The notes below the pieces were generated by a model. That model saw only the letters and a list, made by a program, of their open reading frames with translations, had not been told where the DNA came from and did not search any database. Both the position numbers and the translations under genes were made by a program. Positions 24,000 through 36,100 of a DNA stretch of 64,000 nt are shown here, piece after piece (positions within the stretch are counted from its first letter, which is position 1; each line of letters begins with the position of its first letter). This DNA comes from Microvelia longipes (lineage: Eukaryota > Arthropoda > Insecta > Hemiptera > Veliidae), in assembly GCA_018340805.1 (NCBI GenBank), contig JACMZG010001908.1, forward strand, positions 19,146,379 to 19,210,378. Direction: 5' to 3'.

Positions 24000-24036
24000 C
24001 CTGCTGATGATGGCGTTATGCCGAAACCGGTCCAGG
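24000..24036 (+). ncRNA. Minimal hammerhead ribozyme motif
   Basis: All required parts are present in order. Stem I is ccug (24000-24003) pairing with cagg (24033-24036). The core is cugauga (24004-24010), then one extra U, then helix II ggc/gcc with a 5-base loop, then gaa (24023-24025). Stem III is the loopless palindrome accggu (24026-24031), and C17 is at 24032, with predicted cleavage after it. A very short self-complementary stem III is typical of the minimal hammerheads known from Penelope-like elements and retrozymes, which are thought to work best as dimers. The extra U before helix II is non-canonical. Activity is inferred, not shown. Confidence 0.65.
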
Positions 24037-24560
24037 AATTTTATATCCAATAGCAAGCATCGACGGTAGCTCATTCTTCAAATGAGTTTATATTTTATTT
24101 ATGACTTGGTGAGCAAGTTATATTAAATTTATGATTTGTGTATTTTATTCTTGTTGGTTTACTTCCTTACTGGATATTTCTGATGAAAAGGCTCATATAA
24201 AATTCGCTAATAATATTTATTTTTCTATAAATTCCCGAATGTCGAAATATATTCGCTTACCGTTGGTTTATCTAAATATTTATAAAGTGAGAGGTTTAAG
24301 TAAATAATATCTAATAAATTATTCAAATATGATAATTTTATGAATAAGGACAGGCCTTAGTAAATAATTCTGTTTTCCAAATGACATAATCCTGTATTAA
24401 TCGATGGTCTAGGTTTTGGTCAGTTTTCATAACATTATTTCTCGAGAGGAAAAATATATTAATATTTTTTCTCTAAATTTTGCTTAACCCATCCTCTCTT
24501 GTAACACGGGTCAGTGGGTCTATTTTACTTTTATTTTGGCTTTTGTGTTTAATTCATTTT

Positions 24561-24627
<67 letters not shown>

Positions 24628-24940
24628 ATATTACTTATTTTTTATGGTTCACTTAGTGGACATCCGCCACTCAGTAAGCCAGGTTACTATGCTTCCAGAA
24701 TTACTCTTTTAAGGTATTATTATTATGTATTGTTTTCATATATATTAAATAAATAATAAGATTAATTAGATGTATACATTATATTTTTATAAATAATATA
24801 TAATAAGTGATGTATATAACATAAATATATAATGATTATCAGATATTGAATGTATGTAAATGATAAAATTATAACTAATTTAAGATAAGTTATAACAAGT
24901 ATATGTTTCATTTTGAGAATGAATGAGGTTTTTTATAAAT
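24037..24940. other. AT-rich non-coding sequence with an (AT)n tract
   Basis: Directly after the hammerhead comes a short GC-richer part (agcaagcatcgacggtagctc) that probably belongs to the same repeat end. An (AT)n tract lies at 24563-24632. No gene is visible. Confidence 0.5.
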
Positions 24941-24944
24941 ATTA

Positions 24945-25025
24945 AAAAGAAAAATCTCTTCATAGGGTTATAAAACTTTATCGGCAAAGCGCTTTCAACT
25001 AGCTAAAGGCAATCATTAGAGGAAA
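24945..25025 (-). repeat. Solo Penelope-like element end fragment
   Basis: On the minus strand the block contains 'gttgaaagcgctttgcc' and, further on, 'tatgaagaga'. It aligns in order with the ends of the two Penelope-like copies at 57.6 and 60.9 kb. The hammerhead core is damaged here (ctaatga in place of ctgatga). No RT or nuclease sequence is attached, so this is an isolated terminal piece. Confidence 0.6.
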
Positions 25026-25129
25026 ACCGTTAAAGAAATGGAAGTTGTATAATATAGCTTTAGATATTTGATTCATAGTCTGAACCTAATGTGGGGACGC
25101 TTAATGTTTATTTTTCTTCACCTACAAGC

Positions 25130-25440
25130 GTAGGTATAAGATAAAGGAGAAGTATGTCTTGGGTTTACCCGATAAATCCAAAACCGATGTTTCATCAAAC
25201 GTATCCGTTTTAAGCACTCATATGACGTTTTAAGTGGGTTTTTAATACACGTGCGTCATACTCATGCTGTGTATTAAGCATGTGTCACGCATATCTCCCG
25301 CTTTGTATAGGTTCGAGAGTTGAAACTTGACACAAAAATTAGACTTAAGGTCTAGTTCTGCTGCCTGGAAGATGAAATTTAAGGCCGTGTTAACTGCACC
25401 GTGCTACGTCATCAAAAATTTAAAAAAAATCTACATTTTT
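25130..25440 (+). repeat. Diverged R1 body fragment
   Basis: It carries 'gagagttgaaacttgacaca', preceded by 'atatctcccgctttgta' and followed by 'tctagttctgctgcc', the same order as in other R1 bodies. It lacks the 5S-like module and tail and runs into a minisatellite. Confidence 0.5.
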
Positions 25441-25450
25441 TAAACACATG

Positions 25451-25692
25451 CACACATTTATTAAGCACCGATATATTTACTAAGCACCTGTAAACATTTA
25501 CTAAGCACCTTTACACTTTTACTAAGCACGTATTCACATTTACTAACTACCTGGACACATTTACTAAGCACATATACATCTCTACTATTCACCTGTAAAC
25601 ATTTACTAAGCGCCTGTATACATTTACTAAGCACCTATACATATTTACTAAGTACCTGTACACATTTACTAAGCATCTGTACACATTTACAT
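25451..25692 (+). repeat. 22-bp minisatellite, ~11 copies
   Basis: The unit 'catttactaagcacctgtac' plus one or two bases repeats about 11 times. Most variation lies in the second half of the unit. The first half (tttactaagcac) is well kept. Confidence 0.85.
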
Positions 25693-26539
25693 AAGTCTTT
25701 AAGTTATGTATGAACGGAAGCGTTGGGGAAAATACGAAAAACAGTGTCAGTACACCTTTAGGGATTTAATTTAAAGTATAACAGATTTCAATAAAAATAA
25801 AACTTAAAATTCGTTACTTTACATTTAAAAAAACATTATGTTAAAATATTCTAAAATGGTTCTGTGTTTTTAGTCTTTCAGAGATAATTAACATAATCGA
25901 TCCTAGATAGCTCCGGCCCTAGGGTTGCTTTAAACTCTCGCAAATATCAAATTAGGACCTCTAAAATCTGATAAGTTGACCTGATGTTACGCGTGGGTTT
26001 CCTTCGTAACACCGTTTTAATGAAATTCGAAATAACGTGTTTATGATGGTAAAAATTGTTTGTTTTAATTTTGTTAGACTGGGTCATGTTTAGAGACACA
26101 TATGTCAAAAGAAAAACAGAATTAATCAAAATATTACTTTCAAATATAATTTTCTCTAGTATTTACATAATTAAAATCTGCTTTTACAAAAAAGCACACT
26201 CTGCATTAAACTGACATCTGAGGACCAAAAACACTATAAGAAACTAAAATATCGCTAAATCTTTAACTATAGAGAATTTTCATCATAAGCTTATGAGGAT
26301 ATTCAAATGACGGTATTGAAGGGAGAAGGGAGGAATCGATTCCACTTGGCCTCCGATTCCGAATAAAATCAAAGGATAAATGGTTTGAGCTTTTGCCTTA
26401 TGGCTTCGTCAAGAGTGTTTCGTGTCCTGAGTACGTGTCGACGCCGTTGAAAAGGCTGAATAGATTATATACAGCCTTTATAATATAATATAATTAATTA
26501 TATGATATACGAGTATTGTCGATATATTTTGTTTTCTTC
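25693..26539. other. Non-coding sequence
   Basis: No gene, RNA or repeat boundary could be supported. A minus-strand open frame at 25947-26129 has no domain. Confidence 0.45.
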
Positions 26540-27320
26540 TAGACTAAACTAGTAGAGGTAGTAATTAGGGAGTAGTGAGATCACCTAGTTAGTAGGTGAC
26601 GTTGTTGGGAACCAAACGTGTTGTTCGTCCCTTATTAGGAACCAACAACATAGGTAGGTTCTACCTTTTAAGCGCTTAATCCCCAATCCAAAAAAGAGCC
26701 GAGGCTTAACTCTAAGTTTCAATAGCTTCAACTAGAAAAAAAACACCTGCCCTACTGCTAGCCTAAACTTTCGTCATTGAGATATTATTACTATAGTAAT
26801 AAGAGGGGCCCTATTAGTTAAATCATGGAAACATGAAAAAATGTAACCTGACTACTTTCGACTGTAAATTTAATCAAATAAACAGAACAAAATGACAGTA
26901 ACTTACATGGTAGAACATTTAATGTACAACTCAGAACACAAACGAAGTGGGGGAAGCTAAAAACAATTGATTTATTTTAACCTTAACTCATTCTTGTAGG
27001 AGGTGCCAATAAGGTTACACAGAACCCCTGAGAGCCCCAAATTGATGTTTCAATGTATTGAGATAGGCTGCTAGAGGGGCTAGTAATATATTTCTATTAC
27101 TTTCCTGCTCTCGAAACTCCTATAAATTTTGTCTAATGACAGGTTCATTTAGGGTTAGGGATCTTATAAAAGTACCTGACATCGTACAGGTTCGGAATCA
27201 CCGGCTTAACGTCCCTTTTGAAGGACGTCACGTAAATGGATTTTCATCTCTTGTCTGAAAACCCTAGAGGCCCAACCGGCATCGAACCGGGAGTGTTAAT
27301 ATATTGAAATCTATCCTTCG
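26540..27320 (+). repeat. R-C dispersed repeat copy, with a tRNA B-box-like piece
   Basis: It shares ordered phrases with blocks near 44.9-45.2 and 63.5-64.0 kb: 'gatcacctagttagtagg', 'agaggggccctatt', 'ccttaactcattcttgtagg', and 'gacatcgtacaggttcgg' followed by 'accggcttaacgtccc'. Near its end the minus strand reads ggttcgatgccgg, a good pol III B box, but no A box is found at the right distance. It is a multi-part repeat of unknown class with no coding frame. Confidence 0.65.
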
Positions 27321-28640
27321 AAAACTACCCAAAATAATATATTTACTTTCTTTCAAATCCCTGTTAATTTTAAACTTTAAAATGAAAATTTAACACAGGT
27401 TTAAGGGGAAATATATTAAAATGAATTATGATACCTTGGTGAAATAGAGATGTCAAAGTATCCGAATTAAAGATCGATTTTTAATGATTTATGAATATTA
27501 AATGTTTAGTAAAATAATTGAATGATTGTAATTTGATTAATTATTGGAGATGAGAATCCTAACTATGCATTGGTTCTCAGTTTTAGTGAAATAATTTATG
27601 ACATTTCTGTTACGTGTTTGTGTGTTGAAAACATTCAAATATTTTTATTAAAATTATTTAAAACATCACATTTTGGATTTACATATATTTTTTTTTAAGT
27701 TTTATTGAACAATTTTTAAACCATATTTTTAAAACTTGTTCTAAACTACACGAAATATCAGTAAGTGTAACCAAGAGTTAAATTTACCTTCAAATTTCGT
27801 TCGAAAGCTCCTTGAGCAAAGTAACATAATATTTTTACATAATTAGCATCGGAATATTCATATTTTGCGACCTCTTTTCCCCTAGAATTTCCTTTTCTGC
27901 AAAACTTTTCTGAAATATAAAATTTTCCTGGTTCTGGCTTAAATGGAAAAAATTATCATATATTTATCAAGTATTTGACATTTTGATACAATAAGTCTTA
28001 AATACTTCTCCTTTCCAACAAAGAAGTTTTTTAGGAACAAAATGAATGTAGCTTAAAATAATGTTTAATTCAGACATTTTTGTAAGAATTTTTCTAAACT
28101 ATTTGAAGACGTCTCTGTTTTTATTATACATGGTAACATTTGAAGCTAAAACGTTTGAATAAAAATATGGGTTTTACTTTGTTTTTGCAATTTATTAACA
28201 GTGTGTAAAATTGTAAAATATTATGCTGTTTCAATTCTTATCATCAATCATATCTTATCATAAATCCAATATGTATTAGGCTATTTTGATCAATTTTTGT
28301 CTACTGGGCAAGGCCGGTCATCCGATTCTGAGTGTAACACAAAATGTGTGATTTGTAATTGCCTTTTCCTTTGTGTAATTTCTTTGCCTTTTTCGAGAAA
28401 TCTGATGTAAGTACGTACTTAAATCTGAAACTAGCTTTACCTGTAGGATAGATCTTGTCGTGTTGGTTGTCTTAGTTCCCAAAAAATAAAATTCTGCGTC
28501 TACATGTGGAGTTAGTTATTTAGGATTAGAGAACCTACCGTTGAGTCCTGTCTAAACACTAAAGAATTTTTAATATGAAACACTTCATAGATCACCTATA
28601 TCTGTAATTTGGGACACCTCATAGACCACCTTGATCTAAA
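27321..28640. other. AT-rich non-coding sequence
   Basis: About 1.3 kb without a recognisable gene or repeat. Low-complexity A/T runs dominate. Confidence 0.45.
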
Positions 28641-29325
28641 AATTAGTAGGATTAAGTACCCTATCCGATGCATTTTGGTTAGCTTTCATAGCTTTTAAGA
28701 CCTCCTGAGTAGTTTTCACAAAGTTGTCTGTCTGTTCCGATCGTAGCTCGTATGATCGTATAGCTCTATTTATGCTAGAGAGTTGCAATTTTGTACAAAC
28801 ATCAGTCTATAAATGTAGTTTTGCTACGCCATAAACCCGCAATAAAGACTTTGCAAAAATTTCGAAAATTCATGAAACACCGAAAAATATTGCCATTGAT
28901 TTGAAATTTGTTTCGCACGTTGCCATGTATACGACTAACATGTGTGTCAAGTTTCATCTTAATTTCAGCATTACTTGTGTATGTTTATTAAAAATTGGAA
29001 AAAATCGGGAAATAATTCCATTAGGTTAAAATTCGGTGCAAGTATCAAATAAGTACATTAGGTTTAGTTTCAATACGACAAGTATATCAATGAATTTTGT
29101 TGGATTATAAAAGTAAAGCAGCATCAAGCGTGTTCAGTGCTTAGATGGGTGACCACTGGGAATGAAACGGATGTATTTAGTACATGAGGACGAGACAAGA
29201 GTCCAAAGGCGTGTTGAGGTATATATTTTGAGGACGAGCGATGCGAGTGCGAAGTAGTGAGGTTGAGCGTAGCGAATCCAATGTGATAAGGAAAAGTTGT
29301 GAGGTACCCCGTTCCTGATTTTTTC
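28641..29325 (+). repeat. R1 repeat copy with 5S-like module and tail
   Basis: Body, 5S-like segment (29100-29167) and tail are all present. The segment reads 'ggattataaaagtaaagcag' and then 'cagtgcttagatgggtgacc' and 'actggga'. The tail has 'gacgagcgatgcgagtgcga' and 'gagcgtagcgaatccaatgt', and it ends with gaggtaccccgttcctga. This is one of the clearest R1 examples for defining its structure. Confidence 0.75.
29100..29167 (+). repeat. 5S-rRNA-like segment inside R1
   Basis: It corresponds to the 3' half of animal 5S rRNA, with both the A-box-like and C-box-like pol III elements. 'cagtgcttagatgggtgacc' is close to the matching stretch of insect 5S rRNA. Confidence 0.65.
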
Positions 29326-29779
29326 CCTAAATCCGAGCATTTCATTTATATTGCATAGATCTTCTGCTTTGCGTATTACCATATTCTCTGTTCAAATCAT
29401 TGGAACATCTCTATGGAAATTTCTCTAAATGGTTCTGTTTCGGTATACATAGGGTATGAAACTACAAATACAGTATTATATTATTAAATGCATTTATGTT
29501 AGAGCTGACTAAATCTATTCATAAAAGAAAAGAGTACTGAAAGTTTATAATGCCTGAGGTGTTGGTCTAAAACAAGGTTGCTCTAATGTGTATGTACTGC
29601 ACGTATTAGCATTTGGGGTTTTAAAAATATCTCTCCGGCTGTTGTTTAATCTCCAGTCGGTCCTTAAGTATTCTTTCTTCCGTATGTTTTTTTTAATTAT
29701 ACATTTAAATTTAAGCAAACTTATAAATTCCCTCATTTATATAAGAATTAGTTGAAATAAGTTTTGTTCATATAAGAAA
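29326..29779. other. Non-coding sequence between two R1 copies
   Basis: No recognisable feature. Three minus-strand open frames overlap the R1 tail and this spacer and are read-through of repeat sequence. Confidence 0.45.
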
Positions 29780-30600
29780 GTAGCTGTATTTGCACAAAAA
29801 AATCAGATATCGGGTTATCATCTGAATTATCTGTTTTAGGAATTTTCAAACACCTGAATAATGACTCAGCAAAAATTTTGATTATTCACGAAACGCAAAT
29901 TATTTTGAACGATTCAAATATTAAATCGCAAAATAATCCAATTCAGTTAAATTTTAGTATACCTTTACCCAATGAATTAGCAAACCGAATTATCCGTTTT
30001 AGGTGTAAGTTGTATGTCTGTATTTGTGAGTCATAAATAAAAATTGTTTCCCGGATAGGACAATTAGACTTAACAACTTTCAACTTTCTGGCATAAATAC
30101 AGTGATAACTGACACATCGTCGTAGCTCCCACTGTATTTATGCCAGAAAGTTGAAAGTTGTTAAGTCTAATTGTCCTATCCGGGAAACAATTTTTAATTA
30201 TGACTCCATACCGGAAAACATGTCTTAAGAAAAATTTAGGAAATGGGGAGAAATGTTTTGATCGATTTAAAAATTATATGTGCCAAATTTAATTTAATTA
30301 TCAGTTTTAGTTTAATTTTTATCCTATGACTTGTATAGTTTAAAAAAATCAAATCATATCCAATTGAGTTGAAAATTAGTGCAAGGAGTAATAAAGAAGT
30401 ATACTTAGTATCGTTTTAATACCAGCATATTCACAGTTATGGATCATAAAAGTTAAGCAACAAGCGAGGTTACTACCTGGATTGGTGACCGCAAGGAATA
30501 AAAATAATGTATTTACTTGCATAGGACGAGCGAAACATGTCCGTGGTAGTGAGGATGAGCTGAGCGGATAAGTTCTCAAAAACCCCGTACCCGATTTTAT
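29780..30600 (+). repeat. R1 repeat copy with an internal inverted duplication
   Basis: The body is interrupted by an inverted duplication (30028-30206). After it comes a degenerate 5S-like segment at 30440-30500 (ggatcataaaagttaagcaa and then 'ggattggtgaccgc'). The tail ends in 'accccgtacccgatttta'. Confidence 0.7.
30028..30206. repeat. Inverted repeat, ~76-bp arms, 27-base spacer
   Basis: Arm 30028-30103 and arm 30131-30206 are almost exact reverse complements. Both hold R1 body sequence (tttctggcataaatacagt, gttaagtctaattgtcct, cccgg). The duplication is therefore internal to the repeat and recent relative to R1 divergence. Confidence 0.85.
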
Positions 30601-31432
30601 TTATATTCTGCTACTCTTTATGACAATAAAAATTAACTTTTCTTATCAAAGTAAGAATAGTCTACAAAAAGTTCTAATAAAAATGTTCCTTAAAACATCG
30701 AAATAATTATTCAAATGGAACATCAAAAATAAGAGTTTTGAGCTTTAAATTCTTATTTTACAAACAAGATGAAAAACAAATAAAAAGTATGTAAACGTGA
30801 TGAACATAATTTTACAGAAAAAATCGTAAAACAAGGGATTCTGTAAAGCTTGTAAGAAAGATAAAATAATTAAGTAGACTTTATGACTTTGAAGTTAAAG
30901 TGTGTTTTTTAAGTATTTGAAGTTTAGTTACTTTACTTTTAAATGGTGTTTCTACTTTATATTAGTTGGTAATGTTAGCATGATTGATGGCACAGGTTTT
31001 GAAGTTAAATAGGGTAAATAAGAGCTATTGATCGTGTTGCTATGCTTTCCGCTTTGTTTTTTACTGATTTATTTAAATTGACGTATTTTAAAATTTGTTA
31101 AATTGGTTAAACCTATAATATCGACGCATTGCTGGGCAGTTTGTCTTTAGTTTATGGTAAAGTGTTTTTGACTGGGTTGGTTGTGTTTGGTCTGTTAGAG
31201 TGTAATTTTTTTCGAACGTCTTTATTGTAAAATAATGTTTTCTAGTTATTTATAAATACTATAAAATATTTGTACCGTTAATTAAAATTTATAAAATAAA
31301 ATCAAATAAGTAAAATGTTTGTTCATCGCATTAAAACTTAAATTATAAAAGACATCAATTTAATTTTGAACTTTATGTAAAGTTAAATTCTAGATTGAAT
31401 TTTTAAATACAATTTATTTATATTTTGTATTT
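30601..31432. other. AT-rich non-coding sequence
   Basis: No gene or defined repeat. Runs of A and T are common. Confidence 0.45.
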
Positions 31433-31590
31433 AAACATATCTTATAACAAGTAAATATTCATACTCAAGAGATATTTCTTCACTAAATAGGTCATATTGT
31501 AAGATTCTATTATTAGAATCTTACAATATGACCTATTTAGTGAAGAAATATCTCTTGAGTATGTATATTTACTTGTTATAAGATATGTTT
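31433..31590. repeat. 158-bp palindrome, 77-bp arms, 4-base loop
   Basis: Arm 31433-31509 and arm 31514-31590 are reverse complements with one visible mismatch and the loop ttat. The arms show no similarity to the other repeats here. Such a structure arises by a recent inverted duplication, by template switching in replication, or as a foldback artefact of library construction. Confidence 0.9.
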
Positions 31591-33100
31591 TTTCTTGAAT
31601 TATTTAATATGTTTTGTTTGGTGTTAAATTTAAGTTTAAATGAAGGGATAAAAAGTAAAACTTAAAAATCCTCAGTTTATACTGATTAAAATAAATATTT
31701 ATGTAATTTATTACACATTAATGTTCTATATTTTCTAATGATTGTTTCTTATTTATTTAATTCAATAACTAAATAATTTTTTTTTATAAAATAAATATAC
31801 GTTTATTTATTTAAATAAACGGATATTATTATTATTTGTACCAGTAGTTATGTTCCACACATATTTGAATTTAAAAATATCAATGTTATCCAACTTTGGT
31901 TGTTCTTAAATCTCCAGTCGACTTTTATCTTCCGTTATTACCAATACCTAATTAAAACATAGTCCATACAAAGTAATCTTGAGTTATTTTTATGATCTCT
32001 GTCGGGGCATTTAATGCAAGGGATACCTTGATCGGCACGTCGAAACGGTCTTAAACAATGCGTAATCTATTTGCTTAGTCATCTGTCACATCTTATTCAT
32101 TTTTTTAATATCCCTTTTTATGTTAAAAGTAATCATAAATTCACAAACTAAAAGTTTATAGGTTTTTCATCGAACGACCATATAACTCCAAATAAAATAT
32201 CCCCATATATCATGCTGTATAAATATATAGGAAATATATAGCGTAAATAATATATCATCCGAATAACCTTTAAATCATACGAAGCCACTCTATTTTTAAC
32301 AGCTCAGAAGCGGAAAATAAAAAAGAGCGTTTTTGCTTAAAAGATACAGAATGCAGAGAAAGAATTTTCAGAAGGAAGTTGACACGAAGTGAAGAAAAAG
32401 CAGGAGGTTTTAAGTGTAAAAGACCTTCTTAGTAAAAGCCAAAGACACCTTCCTAACCAAGATAGATGGCTGTCTGCAGTCGGAGATAAACTCTCTCTAT
32501 TCCTTCCTAAGGATTTTTACTGTATTTTCTTAATAAGAAGGACGGATAAAGACAGTGTTACGGAGATACAGGATTAAAAAGTGAATTATATTATTTAACA
32601 AATAATTATAATAAGTATTTCATTAAATAAAAAAATTAAATAAGTATTTGTTAAATTTTTTCGAAGTACCCCGTACCTGTTTTTTTTTTACTTTAAATAA
32701 ATTCTGATAAACTTTAACGGCTACTTTAAGAACTAAATACATTCCTAGAGGGTTAGTCTTCAGGCGCTAATGAGTCCGTTAAAGTGGAAAATTAAGTCAA
32801 TGTTCTGCTACCATATAGGATATATTGTCCGGGATGTAGAAGGTCATGGATAAAGCATCTATAAACCACAAACCACACTGACTCGGTAATCACAGGGACA
32901 CCTGAAACTTAATATCAATACTTTCGCTACGACAACATCGGTAATTCTAAACCCGTCTTATTTTTTATATAGTTTTATAGATACAATTCACATAGTTATA
33001 TTCAACGTTTAAATAATAACTATACAAAGCATAGTATTGATTAAATGTGTTCAAAAAGGGGAATGAAGGCATTAAAAAAGACTTTCTAACCATGCATGTA
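31591..33100. other. Non-coding sequence
   Basis: No gene is recognised. Near 32655-32690 there is a match to the R1 end (cgaagtaccccgtacctg) without the rest of the repeat. An open frame at 32389-32577 has no domain and begins at a non-ATG codon. Confidence 0.45.
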
Positions 33101-36100
33101 ACACAGTTAAGTACTGTAATAGAGATTCCAGAGAAAAAATTTGGAGCTGAATTAAACCGTGTCCATTGCCAAAGGTAATAGCGTATATACGAGAATAGTC
33201 CAGTACTAGAATGGTCTATCCATAAAAATATTATAACCTCGTTGCAAGGACTTCCTTACCGAGTCTCGCTTTCGTCTGTGGCCCAAAACTGGTATCTAAA
33301 TTCGTGGGCTGTGCGAGTATTATCTATGTCTGCATGCAATCTATAGCTATAAATGCAACATCTGATTCATTTGCAGAGTAACACGGCCGAGAGATTCAAT
33401 TATACAAAAATTAAATTACAGCTCAAACTTAGTTTCTTTCAAAAAATAGAGAGATAAAATTTCCTCTATAATCTATTACACGATTGTCGAGTAATATCAT
33501 ATTTTATAAACAAAGGAATGGGGGTAATCATGATCTCATAAAACCTTCGTCTGTAAGAGCTACTATCAATCCAACATTAAGCTTACCTAGTCACGAACGA
33601 TTTGAGGACATAAAGCCTTCACGCAGCGGAGAGCGGAGGCTACTTATCGAGTATTATTTTGTGTGAGCGAAGGCGCTGAGAACGACGAATTTGAGAAAAC
33701 ACCTGCCGAGAGACGAGCAGACCTGGGTGAAGGTCTAAGTTGTTTGATAGGAAATGGTCAATTAGCACCCATTAAGTGCTCCATCAGAGATTGAAGGTGA
33801 GGAGGCGGAGCCAGGGGCAGAATTGAAAGGAATGAGGGCGAGTTGAGGTGGCGCTAGGGTTGCCAAAATAATACCAATACTGTCAGGCTGTCGCTGACGG
33901 TATAGGCTTCTTACTAAATCGCCTAGCAAGACACCCTATACTTTATAATTAGCATGGATAGTAAATGCTTGCTTAGCGCCTTACGTGGCGTGGGCAGTCA
34001 CCCTCGAAAAATGCTATCCTATACTTGGTTGAGACCCATGTAATTCTATCCACAGATATTAACATTGCTCTGACCACCTTCTACGCTAGGATGGACCTCA
34101 CCATTTATGGTGATAGAAAAAATTGCGGCTCGAGATGGCGACAGTCAGTATTATGCTATCGATACATGTTCTCCGATACGGACACTCTGGAGCAAGACTG
34201 TGGAGCGCATGCGGTCTTCGGACCGGTATCCTCTCGCCCGAGATCGCCGATGCATAATATAGGCGCTTATAATATAAACCATTAGTACGCTTCAAGAAAC
34301 CTTACTCTTATCTGAGTTTCTTATTATTCAAGGCCCGGGGAAGAAGTAAATACTTCGGTGAGAGAGAGTTAGATTAACCATCTTGCTTGTGAATGAACAC
34401 TGAAACTGCTTTGAAAGCAAGGTTTGTGTTTGTTTGTGATTTTCTTGATATCGAGGGAGCATTGAAACAAAGCATCTGTTTCACATTCTAAAAACTCTCA
34501 TTTCTCTGGGGAAGCGAGCTAGTATGCTTTGTACCGACATATTCGTCTGTTCTGATATCTTAGAAAATAAGAATAGAGAATAAAATCACTCTGCGGGACT
34601 ATCTATAGAGAGTTTCTCTTAGTTTATGATGCTTCCCTGCGATGAGTCTTGGGACATGCCACGCGACGCGAGAGGTATTGCACAATCATAGGTGAGGAAT
34701 GTCTATCTCCTTACTGACTAGTGAGAAGCTCTTGGGCTAGTACGGCATTAAGATACCTTCCACGACTGTCGTTAGCTAGTGAAAAGGCTGATTTGAGTCT
34801 GATATTGGCGCACTTGCCGACTGATTAAACATTTTACCTCGCGCGGTGTCTATAAGTTCTCAATTAAATGACAGCCAACTTAGGGGCCTTTAAAAATATC
34901 CAATAGTCTAAATTGGTTTTATTAATAAAGTTACACACTTTCATGGAGAGAATTTTTAACCATGGTGAGACACGTCACAATATTTATACTAAAACTACCA
35001 GTTGTTATATACATATATTTCCTTTCCTAGACGACTCTATTACCCATCAAAGTTTGTTCTTTATCAAACAGTCAAAATATAATGTCTCTATATCATTCTG
35101 TCTGTTATATTCACTTGCATTAAAGTCGTTAAAGCACTAATCTCGAAAAATCAACACCCTAGATCTAACGAGCAGTGAGCAAACAGACCGTTTCTGCCAT
35201 ATTCCTAGAAGACCGTAATTTTATTGAGAGTTATACTCCATACGTCAGAAGTTACTCTATGTCTGTTCAAGTTGCACTAATATACATCATATATCACTGA
35301 CTTTGGACATGTCACACATGCTGAATTAGCTGAAGTTTGTCGCACAGCTGCTAAATCTTATTTTAAATTGCGGACATCTGATCACTTTCTGCGATATAAA
35401 ATTCATCTAACGATAATTCACAGAATGCACTATAGTCATATCATGCTCTCACAATAAGCCTCTTAAGTAATACTCCGGCAAGTAATGAGTTAGAATTTGA
35501 GAGTAGAGTATAACGGACCGATATTCAGAACTAAGATCCAGTGCGCAAATAACAAGGAAAGAAGTTTGCGGTCGTTCTTTATCAATGAGGCGCTCGTATA
35601 TATCGATATGATGAGACAATACATACTTTTTTTGCACAGGAAGGTTTGTATATTCTTTTTGAGAGAGTAGATAAATACAATCTATATCTAATATAGGACA
35701 GATTTGTTATAACATCCCGAGAAAACGTTGACATTCTATTAAAGAGTGCAAGAGCAACTTTGAGCTCAGACTCCATTAGCGTTTATGATATGTTTTGATT
35801 CTTCATACCCTATGCAGTATTGCGTCAAAAATTAAATTCCTGCTGAGAGAGGATAAAACGGAGTGGAACAACAATTTGAGCACACTATCTATTCACATGT
35901 CTATTTCGTGTTCTCATTTCTTCTGAGTTATAGTATACTACCTTATTTATCATAAGATAGTGTGTGGAGAGTTTCGATATCCACTCACCTCTTGTGATTG
36001 GTTTCCTTAGGACAAAGTATGGAGGTCTCACTCCTACTCTTTTCTATGAGAGAAATGGACTTACTATTTTAGCCTCTTACGCTTCTATATCTAGAAGTAT

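Noticed and set aside
25451..25692. CRISPR-like array from regularly spaced repeats
   Set aside because: The units are contiguous 22-bp tandem repeats without unique spacers, in a eukaryotic context.
32763..32793. Another hammerhead (ctaatgagtcc ... ggaaa)
   Set aside because: The conserved G of CUGANGA is A, helix II does not close onto GAAA, and no stem I partner was found.
34025..34285. 86-codon open frame in the distinct 33-38.7 kb region
   Set aside because: No recognisable domain, no ATG at its start, and an overlapping open frame on the other strand. A frame of this length is expected by chance.
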